A stretch of 64,000 nt of DNA from an uncultured Mucilaginibacter sp. (GTDB taxonomy: Bacteria > Bacteroidota > Bacteroidia > Sphingobacteriales > Sphingobacteriaceae): NCBI GenBank assembly GCA_903864275.1, contig CAIPFE010000040.1, forward strand, positions 1 through 64,000. Reading direction: 5' to 3'. This document shows positions 31,643 through 40,094 of the stretch, piece by piece. The position numbers and the translations under genes were made by a program. How positions within the stretch are numbered: position 1 is the first letter of the stretch; the number at the start of each line of letters is the position of its first letter. The notes beneath the pieces were generated by a model. That model was given only the letters and a program-made list of their open reading frames with translations. It did not search any database and was not told where the DNA came from.

Positions 31643-34624
31643 CTACCTCAAATCTTTTTTCCCAAAGTCGATAATTACCGGCGTCGCTATACAGATGGAT
31701 GAATATGTTCCGAAACATACCCCGATAAGCAAGGCGAATGAGAACCCGCGGATCACATCGCCGCCGAAAATAAACAGTACCAGCAATATCAACAATACCG
31801 TTAAGGCGGTAATAATGGTACGGCTTAAGGTGTTGTTAATGGCATCGTTGATAACGGTTTTAGGGTCGTCGGTTTTAGCATGATGAAGATTAAGGAATTC
31901 GCGGATACGGTCGAACACCACAACGGTATCGTTAATGGAATAACCTATTACCGTTAATATTGCTGCAATAAACGACTGGTCGATATCAAGCGAAAATGGC
32001 AGTACATCTTTGAACAGCGAGAAAAATGACAGCACCATCAGGGCGTCATGCGCGGTGGCAAACATCGCACCCAAACTAAACTGCCATTTACGGAAGCGGA
32101 TAAGGATGTATGTGGAAATAATGATGATGGCGAATATTACCGTTAACCACGCCGATTTTTTCAGCCCGTTGGCTATAGTAGGGTTAACTTTTTGGGTACC
32201 TAATATATTAGCTTTTGTAATATGAGTTTGCGGGGTTGAGTCCAGCGCCTTTATAAGTGCGTCCTCTACCCTTGCATCAGCATTTGCCGCATTGTCATCA
32301 ATTAAATATTTGGTTGTTATGCTTAATTTATCCGTCCCAAAGGTCTTGATCTCATTACCCGAACCGAAATTTTTCTCGATTATCTTCCGCACATCTTCTA
32401 CACCAACGCTTTTATTATCGAATTTGATGGTGTAAGTGCGGCCTCCGACAAAGTCGACGCCATAATTAAATCCCTGGGTAGCCATTGATATCGCGCCGGC
32501 TAAGATAAACGCGCTCGAGAATATGTAATATTTAAAACGGTTTTTTACGAAAGCGTAATTGGCATTTTTAAAGGTATGCGAGCTCCATGGATTGGAGAAC
32601 TTGATATCCCATCCTTTTTCAAGCATATATTCAAATATCAGCCTTGAGATCAGTAATGAACAGAATAATGAAGTGATGATACCAATCATTAAAGTAATGG
32701 CAAATCCCTGGATGGGGCCGGTACCAAAAACATAAAGTATCAAACCCGTGAGGAACGTACTTATGTTTGAATCGAGAATGGATGACAGCGCATGTTTAAA
32801 ACCATCGTTTACCGATATCCGGATAGACTTTCCAAGCGCGAGCTCTTCACGCACACGTTCATAGATCAGTACGTTCGCATCTACAGATATACCCAGCGTA
32901 AGCACTATACCTGCAACTCCAGGCATGGTTAACACGGCGCCCAGGCTGGTTAAAACGCCCATCAGGAAGAAAATGTTTATAATCACCGCAACAACGGCAA
33001 CGGTACCTGCACGGTTATAATAGGCTATCATAAATACCAACACCACCAGCAAACCAACAAGACTTGATAACAAACCTGCATTAATGGCTTGCTGCCCCAA
33101 CGAAGGGCCGACAACCGCTTCAGCAATGATATGTGCAGGTGCAGGTAAACGGCCTGCCTTTAAAACGTTTGCTAAATCCTTAGCCTCTTCTGTAGTAAAA
33201 TTGCCCGAAATGGAGGAGACACCACCTGAAATAGTATTTTCAACAACGGGTGCTGAATAAACATTATCATCCAGAACAATCGCGATAGACTGCTTATTAT
33301 TCGGATCTGCCGCTGCTGCCTGGGTTATGCTGGCCCATTTTTCCGCGCCGTCCGAATTCATCACCATGATCACTTCAGCGCCGCCTTTTTGGTCAACATC
33401 ATTATGAGCGTCGATCACAACGTCGCCCGACAACACCGGGCCATTTTCAGCGCCGACACGCTTTATTGCGAACAGGTCAAAAGTTTTTGTTTTTGGCGCC
33501 GGTTTTACTGACCACAAAAATTTCATACTCTGTGGGATGGTCGCCTTCACATCCGCGCCGCGCAGGTATTTATTAACCTTAGCGGTATCCTTTACGTCAG
33601 CATGGCCTACAATCGGCCCGGGGGCTAATTGAAGCTGGCCATTCTGGCCCTGGTACATCATCGGCTGCAGTATATTGAATAATGGGTACTGGTCGTTTGA
33701 TTTTGTTTTGGCAGCCAATGACGAGGTATCTTTTGCTGTACTTTTTTGAACCTTGTTCAAGAGAGACAGGCTGCTTTTGGCAGCTGCTGTATCTTTAGCC
33801 GGTATTGCGGCTTTGGCAATAGTTTTTGCAGTATCTTTCGATGCCTTTGACGCCTTGACCTTTGCAGCAATTAAACTATTTATATTTGCCAGTAACTGGT
33901 ACGCTTGTTGATTATCGTAGGTTTGATAAAATTCCAGTTTTGCTGTGCCTGATAAAAGTTTACGTACGCGGTCAGGTTCTTTAACGCCGGGCAGCTCAAT
34001 TAGCACGCGGTCGGTTCCTTTCTGCAGCTGGATATTGGCGTTTGAAACACCAAATTTGTCAATACGGGTGTTCAGGATGGTATATGACTGTTTTACGGCT
34101 GCGCTGGCCTGGTCTTTCAGGTAAGTTTCAACCTCGGCGTTGGTAGCATTAAATTTAAGATGGTCCTGGTTATCCTTGGTTGAGAAGATAGCAGCTAACT
34201 TTCCGTTAGGATTAAGCTTTTCATATTCCTCGATAAACAGGGTAATAAAATCCGACTGGCTTGTTTTAGTATCAGCCTGGGCATTGTTCAGCGCCTGGTT
34301 AAAAACCACATCAGCATTATTATTTGACAATTTTTTAACCAGCTCGTTTAATGAGATCTGCATGGTCACGCTCATGCCGCCTTCAAGGTCCAAACCAAGG
34401 GCAAGTTCCCGTTGTTTAACGTATTGGTAATCGTGTTTTAATATCGGGTATACCGGCTGTGTTGAAATTGAATCCAGATAAGCCTTTTCTTTGGTTGTAT
34501 CTCCCTTGGCATAAGCCCGTGCATTATTTTCAACTTTATGGGCCACCCATGTAAATGATAGCTGGTACAAACATACGACAGCCAGTAATATGGCGAAAAA
34601 TTTAACTACCCCTTTACCTTGCAT
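31643..34624 (-). CDS. secDF: Protein translocase subunit SecDF (fused)
   Basis: A 993-residue fusion of SecD and SecF with about twelve membrane helices, using the proton gradient to aid export through SecYEG. SecD features are LGLDLEGGMSVTMQI, TRIDKFGVSNANIQLQ, RVLIELPGVKEPDRV and DANVLIYERVREEL; SecF features are NYGVDFVGGRTYTI and GYSINDTVVVFDRIREF, which holds the conserved charged residues of helix four. Between the first two periplasmic blocks is an Ala/Lys/Ser-rich insertion (about residues 245-315, for example KASKDTAKTIAKAAIPAKDT) of low complexity. Fused SecDF is usual in Bacteroidota. It is monocistronic, with its own promoter and terminator. Confidence 0.97.
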   Translation of the reverse strand: MQGKGVVKFFAILLAVVCLYQLSFTWVAHKVENNARAYAKGDTTKEKAYLDSISTQPVYPILKHDYQYVKQRELALGLDLEGGMSVTMQISLNELVKKLSNNNADVVFNQALNNAQADTKTSQSDFITLFIEEYEKLNPNGKLAAIFSTKDNQDHLKFNATNAEVETYLKDQASAAVKQSYTILNTRIDKFGVSNANIQLQKGTDRVLIELPGVKEPDRVRKLLSGTAKLEFYQTYDNQQAYQLLANINSLIAAKVKASKASKDTAKTIAKAAIPAKDTAAAKSSLSLLNKVQKSTAKDTSSLAAKTKSNDQYPLFNILQPMMYQGQNGQLQLAPGPIVGHADVKDTAKVNKYLRGADVKATIPQSMKFLWSVKPAPKTKTFDLFAIKRVGAENGPVLSGDVVIDAHNDVDQKGGAEVIMVMNSDGAEKWASITQAAAADPNNKQSIAIVLDDNVYSAPVVENTISGGVSSISGNFTTEEAKDLANVLKAGRLPAPAHIIAEAVVGPSLGQQAINAGLLSSLVGLLVVLVFMIAYYNRAGTVAVVAVIINIFFLMGVLTSLGAVLTMPGVAGIVLTLGISVDANVLIYERVREELALGKSIRISVNDGFKHALSSILDSNISTFLTGLILYVFGTGPIQGFAITLMIGIITSLFCSLLISRLIFEYMLEKGWDIKFSNPWSSHTFKNANYAFVKNRFKYYIFSSAFILAGAISMATQGFNYGVDFVGGRTYTIKFDNKSVGVEDVRKIIEKNFGSGNEIKTFGTDKLSITTKYLIDDNAANADARVEDALIKALDSTPQTHITKANILGTQKVNPTIANGLKKSAWLTVIFAIIIISTYILIRFRKWQFSLGAMFATAHDALMVLSFFSLFKDVLPFSLDIDQSFIAAILTVIGYSINDTVVVFDRIREFLNLHHAKTDDPKTVINDAINNTLSRTIITALTVLLILLVLFIFGGDVIRGFSFALLIGVCFGTYSSICIATPVIIDFGKKDLR

Positions 34625-34675
34625 TGTGAATTATATATGTAATTAATTAGTTTATAAGCTTTTTAAATAAGACGG

Positions 34676-34705
34676 CAAATCTAATAAAATTTCCTAAGCA
34701 TGAAA
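34676..34705 (-). promoter_or_regulatory. Promoter of secDF
   Basis: On the minus strand TAGATTTG plus C (34676-34683) fits the -7 consensus, with TTTC (34702-34705) as a near -33 box after an 18-base gap. The leader is about 50 bases. Confidence 0.5.
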
Positions 34706-34730
34706 TTTTTAATTTAAAACAGTTTTTAAG

Positions 34731-34890
34731 GTGAAAGGCCAAAGGTGAAGGGTAAAAGGTTTCCGCCGTAACTATTTGAATTTCAAAACAGATTTTTAAA
34801 TATATAACAAGAATTTTTTCCTTTGTACAGATGATAAACCGTGCGTTTTTAACCTTTTACTTTTCGCCTTTAACCTTTTACCTTTCCCTG
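34731..34890. repeat. GGTAAAAGG / CCTTTTACC inverted words at the folA 3' end
   Basis: GTGAAAGGCC, GGTGAAGGGTAAAAGG (34731-34760) lie opposite AACCTTTTACTTTTCGCC and TAACCTTTTACC (34850-34888). The second array runs into folA, whose last codons (RER) and TAA stop are within it. Confidence 0.65.
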
Positions 34891-35369
34891 TACCTCTCCA
34901 AAGTAACAAAAGAATAAGGCAAGGAATTTTTCTCATCAGGCTGATGGTCTTCCCGGAAAACTTCTTGCCATTCCTGCTTGCTTATTTCCGGGAAAAAGCT
35001 GTCGCCCTCAAATTGTTTGTGAACGATGGTGAGGTAGATGCGGTTGGTTAAGGGCAGCGCCAGCTTGTAAATTTCGGCGCCGCCAACTATAAATACTTCT
35101 TCTTCGCCTACGCACAAAGCCAAAGCGGCTTCGACAGAATTTACAACTTCACAGCCGGCAATGGTAATAGCCTGCCGGGTAATTATGATGTTTCGGCGTT
35201 TAGGCAGCGGCTTGCCAACGGAGTCGAAGGTTTTGCGGCCCATGATAACCGTATGGCCTGTCGTGATATCTTTAAAATGCTTTAAATCATTGGGAAGGTA
35301 CCAAAGCAACTGGTTGTCTTTGCCTATTACATGGTTTTCGGATATGGCTACTACGGCGGTGACGATCAT
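34878..35369 (-). CDS. folA: Dihydrofolate reductase
   Basis: A 163-residue NADPH-dependent reductase that regenerates tetrahydrofolate. Landmarks are AVVAISENHVIGKDNQLLWYLPNDLKHFK (catalytic acidic residue in the LPNDL region), VIMGRKTFDSVGKPLPKRRNI, and VFIVGGAEIYKLALPL. It is the last gene of thyA-small ORF-folA; its ATG overlaps the TGA of the small ORF (ATGA), so its translation is coupled to that ORF. Coupling to thyA makes sense because thymidylate synthase makes dihydrofolate. The C-terminal codons are part of a GGTAAAAGG word repeat. Confidence 0.96.
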   Translation of the reverse strand: MIVTAVVAISENHVIGKDNQLLWYLPNDLKHFKDITTGHTVIMGRKTFDSVGKPLPKRRNIIITRQAITIAGCEVVNSVEAALALCVGEEEVFIVGGAEIYKLALPLTNRIYLTIVHKQFEGDSFFPEISKQEWQEVFREDHQPDEKNSLPYSFVTLERYRER

Positions 35370-35569
35370 AGTTCAGTGTCGTATTGGGCAAGCCTTCTGA
35401 ATAACTCGCCGTCCTCCTGCAAAATCTGGCTAAAAGATCGTTGTCTGCGAATTTCATCAGTCGAATCAACTTTTAGCCGCTTCAAAACAACTAAAATTTC
35501 CGGCAATATGCTTTCTGGTAGTTGATCAATTTCCTTTACTATTTCTGATTTTATCTCTGCTAACGTCAT
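35366..35569 (-). CDS. Small antitoxin-like helical protein inside the thyA-folA operon
   Basis: A 67-residue protein: MTLAEIKSEIVKEIDQLPES, then ILPEILVVLKRLK and a charged tail RRQRSFSQILQEDGELFRRL. The pattern (helix, LPE-turn, helix) resembles small DUF2281-like proteins often paired with toxins, but no toxin gene follows: the next frame is folA, reached through an ATGA overlap. I chose ATG 35569; the frame extends ten codons upstream. It may be a lone antitoxin remnant that now couples folA translation, or a folate-linked regulator. Function unknown. Confidence 0.6.
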   Translation of the reverse strand: MTLAEIKSEIVKEIDQLPESILPEILVVLKRLKVDSTDEIRRQRSFSQILQEDGELFRRLAQYDTEL

Positions 35570-35608
35570 GTACAAAAATACTAATTTCTTAATAAACAAA
35601 TGAATCGA

Positions 35609-36436
35609 TCAAACCGCAACACTTGCCTTTATATGTGGCCACGGATCATAATTTTCCAGAGTAAAATCCTCAAACTTAAACCCAAAAATATCTTTTACAT
35701 CCGGGTTTATTTTCATAGTTGGCAAAGGCCTGGGTTCACGACTTAGCTGGAGTGCGGCCTGTTCCAAATGGTTGTTGTATAAATGCGCATCGCCGAAAGT
35801 ATGTATAAAGTCGCCGTAATCAAGGTCGCATACCTGGGCCATCATCATTGTTAATAGCGCATACGATGCTATATTAAAAGGTACCCCCAAAAATATATCC
35901 GCGCTGCGCTGGTACAGCTGACACGACAACTTGCCTTTTTGCTCCCCCTTTAGGGGGCCGGGGGGCGCGGGTTCCACATAAAACTGGAATAAGCAATGGC
36001 AGGGTGGCAGCGCCATCCGGTTGACATCAGCCACGTTCCACGCCGACACGATCATACGGCGCGAATCGGGATTGGTTTTTATTTGGTTTACCACCTGGCT
36101 CACCTGGTCAATATGCCCGCCATCGGGTGTCGGCCACGAGCGCCATTGATAACCATAAACGGGGCCCAGGTTTCCTTCGGCATTGGCCCACTCATCCCAT
36201 ATACGCACGCCATTGTCTTTAAGATATTTGATATTGGTATCGCCACTTAAAAACCATATCAACTCGTGTATGATGGATTTTAGATGCAATTTTTTGGTGG
36301 TGGCCATAGGGAAACCATCCTGCAGGTTAAAGCGCATCTGGTAGCCAAAAACGCTCAGCGTGCCGGTGCCGGTGCGGTCGTGCTTTTGCGCGCCGGTTTC
36401 CATTACATGGGCCATCAGGTCGAGATATTGTTTCAT
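35609..36436 (-). CDS. thyA: Thymidylate synthase, with an in-frame repeat insertion
   Basis: A 275-residue enzyme methylating dUMP to dTMP with methylene-tetrahydrofolate. The core includes [21 protein letters not shown], the active cysteine in [12 protein letters not shown], the dUMP site [21 protein letters not shown] and the C-terminal IKASVAV. E. coli ThyA has 264 residues; the excess of 11 falls at one place, right after FQFYV, where [13 protein letters not shown] precedes [11 protein letters not shown]. The DNA there (35936-35971) is a GC-rich palindrome. All catalytic motifs remain, so the enzyme is probably active. It heads an operon with the small ORF and folA. Confidence 0.95.
   Translation of the reverse strand: MKQYLDLMAHVMETGAQKHDRTGTGTLSVFGYQMRFNLQDGFPMATTKKLHLKSIIHELIWFLSGDTNIKYLKDNGVRIWDEWANAEGNLGPVYGYQWRSWPTPDGGHIDQVSQVVNQIKTNPDSRRMIVSAWNVADVNRMALPPCHCLFQFYVEPAPPGPLKGEQKGKLSCQLYQRSADIFLGVPFNIASYALLTMMMAQVCDLDYGDFIHTFGDAHLYNNHLEQAALQLSREPRPLPTMKINPDVKDIFGFKFEDFTLENYDPWPHIKASVAV
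35936..35971. repeat. GC-rich palindromic element within thyA
   Basis: CCCCCTTTAGGGGG (35944-35957) is a perfect palindrome followed by a G-rich tail and preceded by T5GCT. It accounts for the extra residues of this ThyA. It resembles REP-like elements I recall from spacers of related genomes, but I could not check this. It is the only copy I see in the window. Confidence 0.7.
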
Positions 36437-36651
36437 TGGTGGTTGTAAATGTTGAAGATGTTGTAATAAGTTGTAAATGTTGTTTTCTAACTCTTTGAAC
36501 TTTTTACAACAATTTTTACCTTATATAAAATGCAAATAAAAATAATCTATTTTTGGTATCCTACGGTTGTGTAAAAATACAGGGCATTGTTAGTCGTTTT
36601 AACCGTACCCCCCCCCCAATATTTTAGAATGGAAAATTAATTATATATCCT
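36437..36651. other. Spacer with TTGTAAATGTTG words and a C10 tract
   Basis: Upstream of thyA, the word TTGTAAATGTTG is repeated imperfectly (36440-36482). A run of ten C lies at 36608-36617, 35 bases before the broken antitoxin-like gene. No gene is seen. Confidence 0.5.
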
Positions 36652-36825
36652 GTGAACAAAGAGCAATTGACAGCTTTAAAAGTATTTATGAGGGCAATGA
36701 AAGTGGATTTTAAAGTTAAAAAAAGCCCTTATAATGCTGAATTTGTTGCTAAGATTTAACAAAGCCGACGGGAGATTAAACAAGGTAAGGGCGTAAGCAT
36801 TAACGTGGGAGATTTGTGGGATTAG
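36652..36825 (+). pseudogene. Broken small antitoxin-like gene with internal stop
   Basis: From GTG 36652 the frame reads MNKEQLTALKVFMRAMKVDF, KVKKSPYNAEFVAKI, then a TAA at 36757-36759, then QSRREIKQGKGVSI and NVGDLWD before TAG 36823-36825. The whole matches my recollection of a DUF2683-type small protein of Bacteroidota that often precedes a RelE/YoeB toxin, with a single in-frame stop. No toxin gene follows; instead the zinc-ribbon hypothetical lies convergent and overlaps by four bases. A sequencing error at the stop is the alternative. Confidence 0.6.
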
Positions 36826-37364
36826 ATATGACTGTACACAACTTTTACCTTGCAACCTAAGCGATCTTCAAATTCTTTTAGCACTTCATCTTTGAAACTT
36901 GGCCAGTTCCAAAATGTAAAACCAAGATTGCTAAACCCCCAAATGGGGTCAATAACGAAATTATTCAAATCACTTTCTCTTTTGCAAACCGGACAGATGA
37001 ACATTGAGTTGCCTGTGTTGAAATATTCATCAAGAAAACTCCAACCGTCAGATATTATATCTTCATTACATTTAGGGCAGATAAAAGAGTCCATTCCATT
37101 TTGGCCCGTATCATAAATTTGTCGTTCAACAATAACATCTAGCCCATTTGTCATAAGTCTAAAAGGTAAATACTCAACTTCATCAGTTAAATTTTTGGCA
37201 CCAGAATCAATTGGGTATCCAAGGTCAGAACCAAGTACACAATCAGTTTGACTAGATTTCACTGCATGAACATTTACGAGCCAATCAATGATTAACTTTG
37301 CTTTTTGTTTTCTATTTGGAAAATCACCAATTGATGGAACTATGGATAAACTGGTATCACTCAT
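36822..37364 (-). CDS. Zinc-ribbon hypothetical protein
   Basis: A 180-residue soluble protein, not recognised with certainty. It contains two CxxC knuckles 31 residues apart (CPKC in FICPKCNEDII, CPVC in FICPVCKRE), likely one zinc site, between a helical N-terminal part (RKQKAKLIIDWLVNVHAV) and the tail GFSNLGFTFWNWPSF. Start ATG 37364 (MSDTSLSIVPSIGDFP) is preferred over the longer frame to 37391. Base composition is AT-richer than the neighbours and it sits beside a broken antitoxin-like gene, which suggests an accessory insertion between thyA and ispE. An immunity-protein role is possible but unsupported. Confidence 0.6.
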   Translation of the reverse strand: MSDTSLSIVPSIGDFPNRKQKAKLIIDWLVNVHAVKSSQTDCVLGSDLGYPIDSGAKNLTDEVEYLPFRLMTNGLDVIVERQIYDTGQNGMDSFICPKCNEDIISDGWSFLDEYFNTGNSMFICPVCKRESDLNNFVIDPIWGFSNLGFTFWNWPSFKDEVLKEFEDRLGCKVKVVYSHI

Positions 37365-37423
37365 TATGTAAAGAATAAAGTTTTTTACCAAGATAAATTA
37401 ATTTTTTAATATTCTCATTCTCT

Positions 37424-38233
37424 ATGATCATCTTTCCCAACGCAAAAATCAATATAGGCCTTAATGTAATTAACCGCCGCCCGGACGGTTATCATGACCT
37501 GGAAACTGTCTTCTATCCAATAAAAATAAACGACGCGCTGGAGATCATTAAAGCTGACAAATTAAGTTTTGAGTCCACCGGGCTGGAGATTCCGGGCAGG
37601 GTAGAGGATAATCTTTGTATTAAAGGCTATCATTTGCTAAAAAAGGACTTTGATTTGCCGCCGGTAAAAATCCACCTGCATAAACATATCCCGATAGGAG
37701 CGGGGCTTGGCGGGGGATCGGCAGATGCGGCGTTTTTTATCCGATTGGTCGATCAAACCTTTAACCTTGGCCTTACGGACGACCGGATGATTGCCTATGC
37801 CAGGCAATTAGGCTCCGACTGCGCTTTCTTTATCAAAAACGAACCTGTATTCGCTTTTGACAGAGGCGATGAGTTTGAACCCATAAAACTCAACCTTTCC
37901 AATTACAAAATAGTGCTGGTAATGCCGCCGGTACATGTCTCCACCAGCGAAGCTTACAGCGGTGTAAAACCCGCGCTTGTTAAACATTCATTAATGGAAT
38001 TAATTTACCGGCCCGTTGTTGAATGGAAAAATTATATAAAAAATGATTTTGAGGACTCCGTGTTTAAAAACCACCCAGAGATCAGGGGCATTAAAGCAGC
38101 ACTCTACGAAGCCGGCGCAATTTATGCGAGTATGAGTGGGAGCGGGGCTTCTGTTTTTGGGATATTTGATAAGACACCAGATATGGAGGTACTGAGGAAA
38201 GAAAATGAAGTGTTTGTCGATTTACGATTTTAG
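37424..38233 (+). CDS. ispE: 4-diphosphocytidyl-2-C-methyl-D-erythritol kinase
   Basis: A 269-residue GHMP-family kinase of the non-mevalonate isoprenoid pathway, phosphorylating CDP-methylerythritol with ATP. FPNAKINIGLNVINRRPDGYHDLETVF, the ATP-binding loop HIPIGAGLGGGSADAAFF and the C-terminal SGSGASVFGIF are diagnostic. The other MEP genes are not in the window. The final residues DLRF and the TAG stop are encoded by a TTACGATTTTAG repeat copy, so the C-terminus seems to have been reshaped by repeat DNA. Confidence 0.96.
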   Translation: MIIFPNAKINIGLNVINRRPDGYHDLETVFYPIKINDALEIIKADKLSFESTGLEIPGRVEDNLCIKGYHLLKKDFDLPPVKIHLHKHIPIGAGLGGGSADAAFFIRLVDQTFNLGLTDDRMIAYARQLGSDCAFFIKNEPVFAFDRGDEFEPIKLNLSNYKIVLVMPPVHVSTSEAYSGVKPALVKHSLMELIYRPVVEWKNYIKNDFEDSVFKNHPEIRGIKAALYEAGAIYASMSGSGASVFGIFDKTPDMEVLRKENEVFVDLRF

Positions 38234-38339
38234 AATTACGATTTACGAATAAGCTTGTCTGACTTATTAAATCCGAAATCGAAATTCTGAAATCCGAAAT
38301 AAAAAAATTCGTAAATCGTAATTCTAAAATCATAAATCA
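38215..38339. repeat. Inverted TTACGA words enclosing AAATCCGAAATC words
   Basis: TTAGAATTACGATTTACGAAT (38230-38250) and its inverse ATTCGTAAATCGTAATTCTAA (38308-38328) form a near-perfect long stem; AAATCCGAAATCGAAATTC words (38269-38307) fill the loop. The left arm includes the ispE stop, the right arm touches the end of the dehydrogenase relic. Confidence 0.8.
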
Positions 38340-38769
38340 AACGCCGGCATCTTCGCTAACTCCCCGCGCTATCCCTTCGGCCCGCCGCTTCCGGCCTGCC
38401 GAACACCGGCGCCGCAAGGTATAAGTTGCCCGCTTCCGAATGGCGTTTGGCGAGTAACGTCGAGGTCTCCGGTGATATGGTGCTCATCGAAATGTGTACG
38501 CCGTTTTTTGGTAGTTTTTCAAGGATGCCATCTTTACCCAAAACGGTTTCTCTCAGTGGTTCATCTTCCGATAGCATAGTGATAACTACCTGCATGCCGT
38601 CTGCCGCTTCGGCCGGCGTTTTGCACCTTGTGATGGATGCCTGGTCAAGTTCATTTGCTTTTGACATAGTGCGGTTGTACACCTTTAGATGATAGCCCGC
38701 GCTAATCAAATTTTTAGCCATATTAAGGCCCATGCTCCCGAGCCCGATAAATCCGATTTTCTTTTCCAT
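38337..38769 (-). pseudogene. Decayed 3-hydroxyisobutyrate-dehydrogenase-family gene
   Basis: The N-terminal NADP domain is intact: MEKKIGFIGLGSMGLNMAKN with the GxGxxG motif, then HISMSTISPETSTLLAKRH and the substrate motif APVFGRPEAA. There the open frame leaves the family and stops at 38356. A shifted frame just downstream reads ARGVSEDAGV and a stop (38337-38339), which resembles the C-terminal end of such enzymes. About 150 residues, the whole helical dimer domain, are therefore missing, and the ends are joined out of frame. The remnant enzyme would be inactive. Family length is about 290 residues. Confidence 0.75.
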
Positions 38770-38789
38770 AGTACTTTTTTTAGGAGGTT

Positions 38790-38873
38790 AAAAGTTAAAG
38801 TCGAAAGGTAAAAGGAAACGGCAGTTTCTACTAATCTCCGACCTCGAATCACTAACCCTAATCTCTACCGATA
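38790..38873. repeat. GGTAAAAGG words followed by CTAATCTCCGACC words
   Basis: Between the dehydrogenase relic and the LapA-like gene, AAAGTCGAAAGGTAAAAGG is followed by ACTAATCTCCGACC and AATCACTAACCCTAATCTC. On the minus strand the second array holds the LapA-like TAG stop codon and its last residues (GRD). Confidence 0.65.
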
Positions 38874-39142
38874 TAATCTTTATCCTCGTCACTTAGTGTA
38901 TTGGTCTTGCCTTTATCTATATCGCCGTCATTAAAGTCCCCGCCTAAACGCTTAACCCTTTTGGGGCGACCCACAAGCACGCCTAAAATAAAAGCGATCA
39001 AAGCTGTCGACGCAAGCACCACCAGTTTTGATACGCGGAACGTGGCCCATAAAAAGCTGAAATTAACATTGTCGGTATTCTGCATCAGCACCGCAGTTAA
39101 TATAACTGTGATCAGCACGATGATAATTGTTTTTATGCGCAT
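38858..39142 (-). CDS. LapA-domain (DUF1049) membrane protein
   Basis: A 94-residue inner-membrane protein with two hydrophobic segments (IKTIIIVLITVILTAVLM at 3-20, VVLASTALIAFILGVLVG at 41-58) separated by NVNFSFLWATFRVSK, the usual LapA/DUF1049 spelling. The hydrophilic tail is charged (RPKRVKRLGG, then DKGKTNTLSDEDKD). In E. coli LapA relates to LPS assembly control; the role here is unknown. The terminal codons and TAG stop lie in a TTAG-word repeat. Confidence 0.85.
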   Translation of the reverse strand: MRIKTIIIVLITVILTAVLMQNTDNVNFSFLWATFRVSKLVVLASTALIAFILGVLVGRPKRVKRLGGDFNDGDIDKGKTNTLSDEDKDYIGRD

Positions 39143-40094
39143 GGCGGTTTACTAAAAGATTTTATACAATATCAGGTTTTTAAATGTGTAATAAAAATGG
39201 TTTGATATTTTAACGAGCATATGAGGGTTAGGGGAGGCCAATTGTTTAGAAATTTTGAGCTATAGATTTCCCTGGTTTTACGGCTCATAACATTGACAGA
39301 AAAAATTTCAAGTGAATTCAGTTTTTAAAACATCAGCTAAAGCTTATATTAAAACAAAATCATTTTCATGAAAGCTGAGCCTCCTTTCAATGCCCGTTTA
39401 ATGTTGAACTTTTGCGATCAGGCAACCCACTCAAATTTGATTCATAGGTTGCTGCAGGCGCGCCAGGAAGCAAAATAATTTATCAATGAATGCCTTTCTG
39501 TATACACGATCCACAAATTCTGTAATTTTAATCACAAGTAATTTTTAAGTTCTGATACACTTACTACCACTTTTTAGCGGGCTAACCATTGACAGACTAA
39601 AGCTTTATTTAATAATAGGTAACTAACTGATTTATAAATAAATGAATTCGATATTCCGAGTCGCTTTTATACAATGCCAAAAATATTAGCAATTAAAAAT
39701 TGGAGGTATACGATATATATGAATTAATAGTTTGAATTAAGCCATGTAAATATTTGATTATTAATTATATAAAAATTTTATGTGTCGGAAATTAATTTGA
39801 CAGGTTTATGAAATTTTAAGCCGTTTTCGAGGTGGAAATCATCTTTAATACACTTTTTTTGTTTCTGCGCCTGGTACACTTAGCATCAACTAATAATTTG
39901 GCCTACACAGCAATAATATCAACGGCAGCATATCTTTACCTGCCCGAAAATAATAATGGTTTATAAAGCCTTAAAATGCGAAATAGGGACATGCATCCTA
40001 TCCCCTACCCCGGGGCTTAGCGAAGGAAAATAGTGCCATTTTATAAAGAAAATGCTTTAGCATGCCGAACAACACAGCAGTTTTACGGTCAGGC
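39143..40094. other. 952-base AT-rich region without a supported gene
   Basis: I see no credible gene. The longest plausible frame, 36 codons from ATG 39368, matches nothing. No tRNA fold, no inverted terminal repeats and no transposase remnants are evident, though a fully decayed gene is possible. A CCCCGGGG centre at about 40010 is the only GC-rich spot. It could hold a regulatory RNA or promoter for the LapA-like gene. Confidence 0.5.

Noticed and set aside
39368-39478. 36-codon frame in the gene desert
   Set aside because: It is short, has no recognisable domain and no promoter or ribosome signal that stands out.
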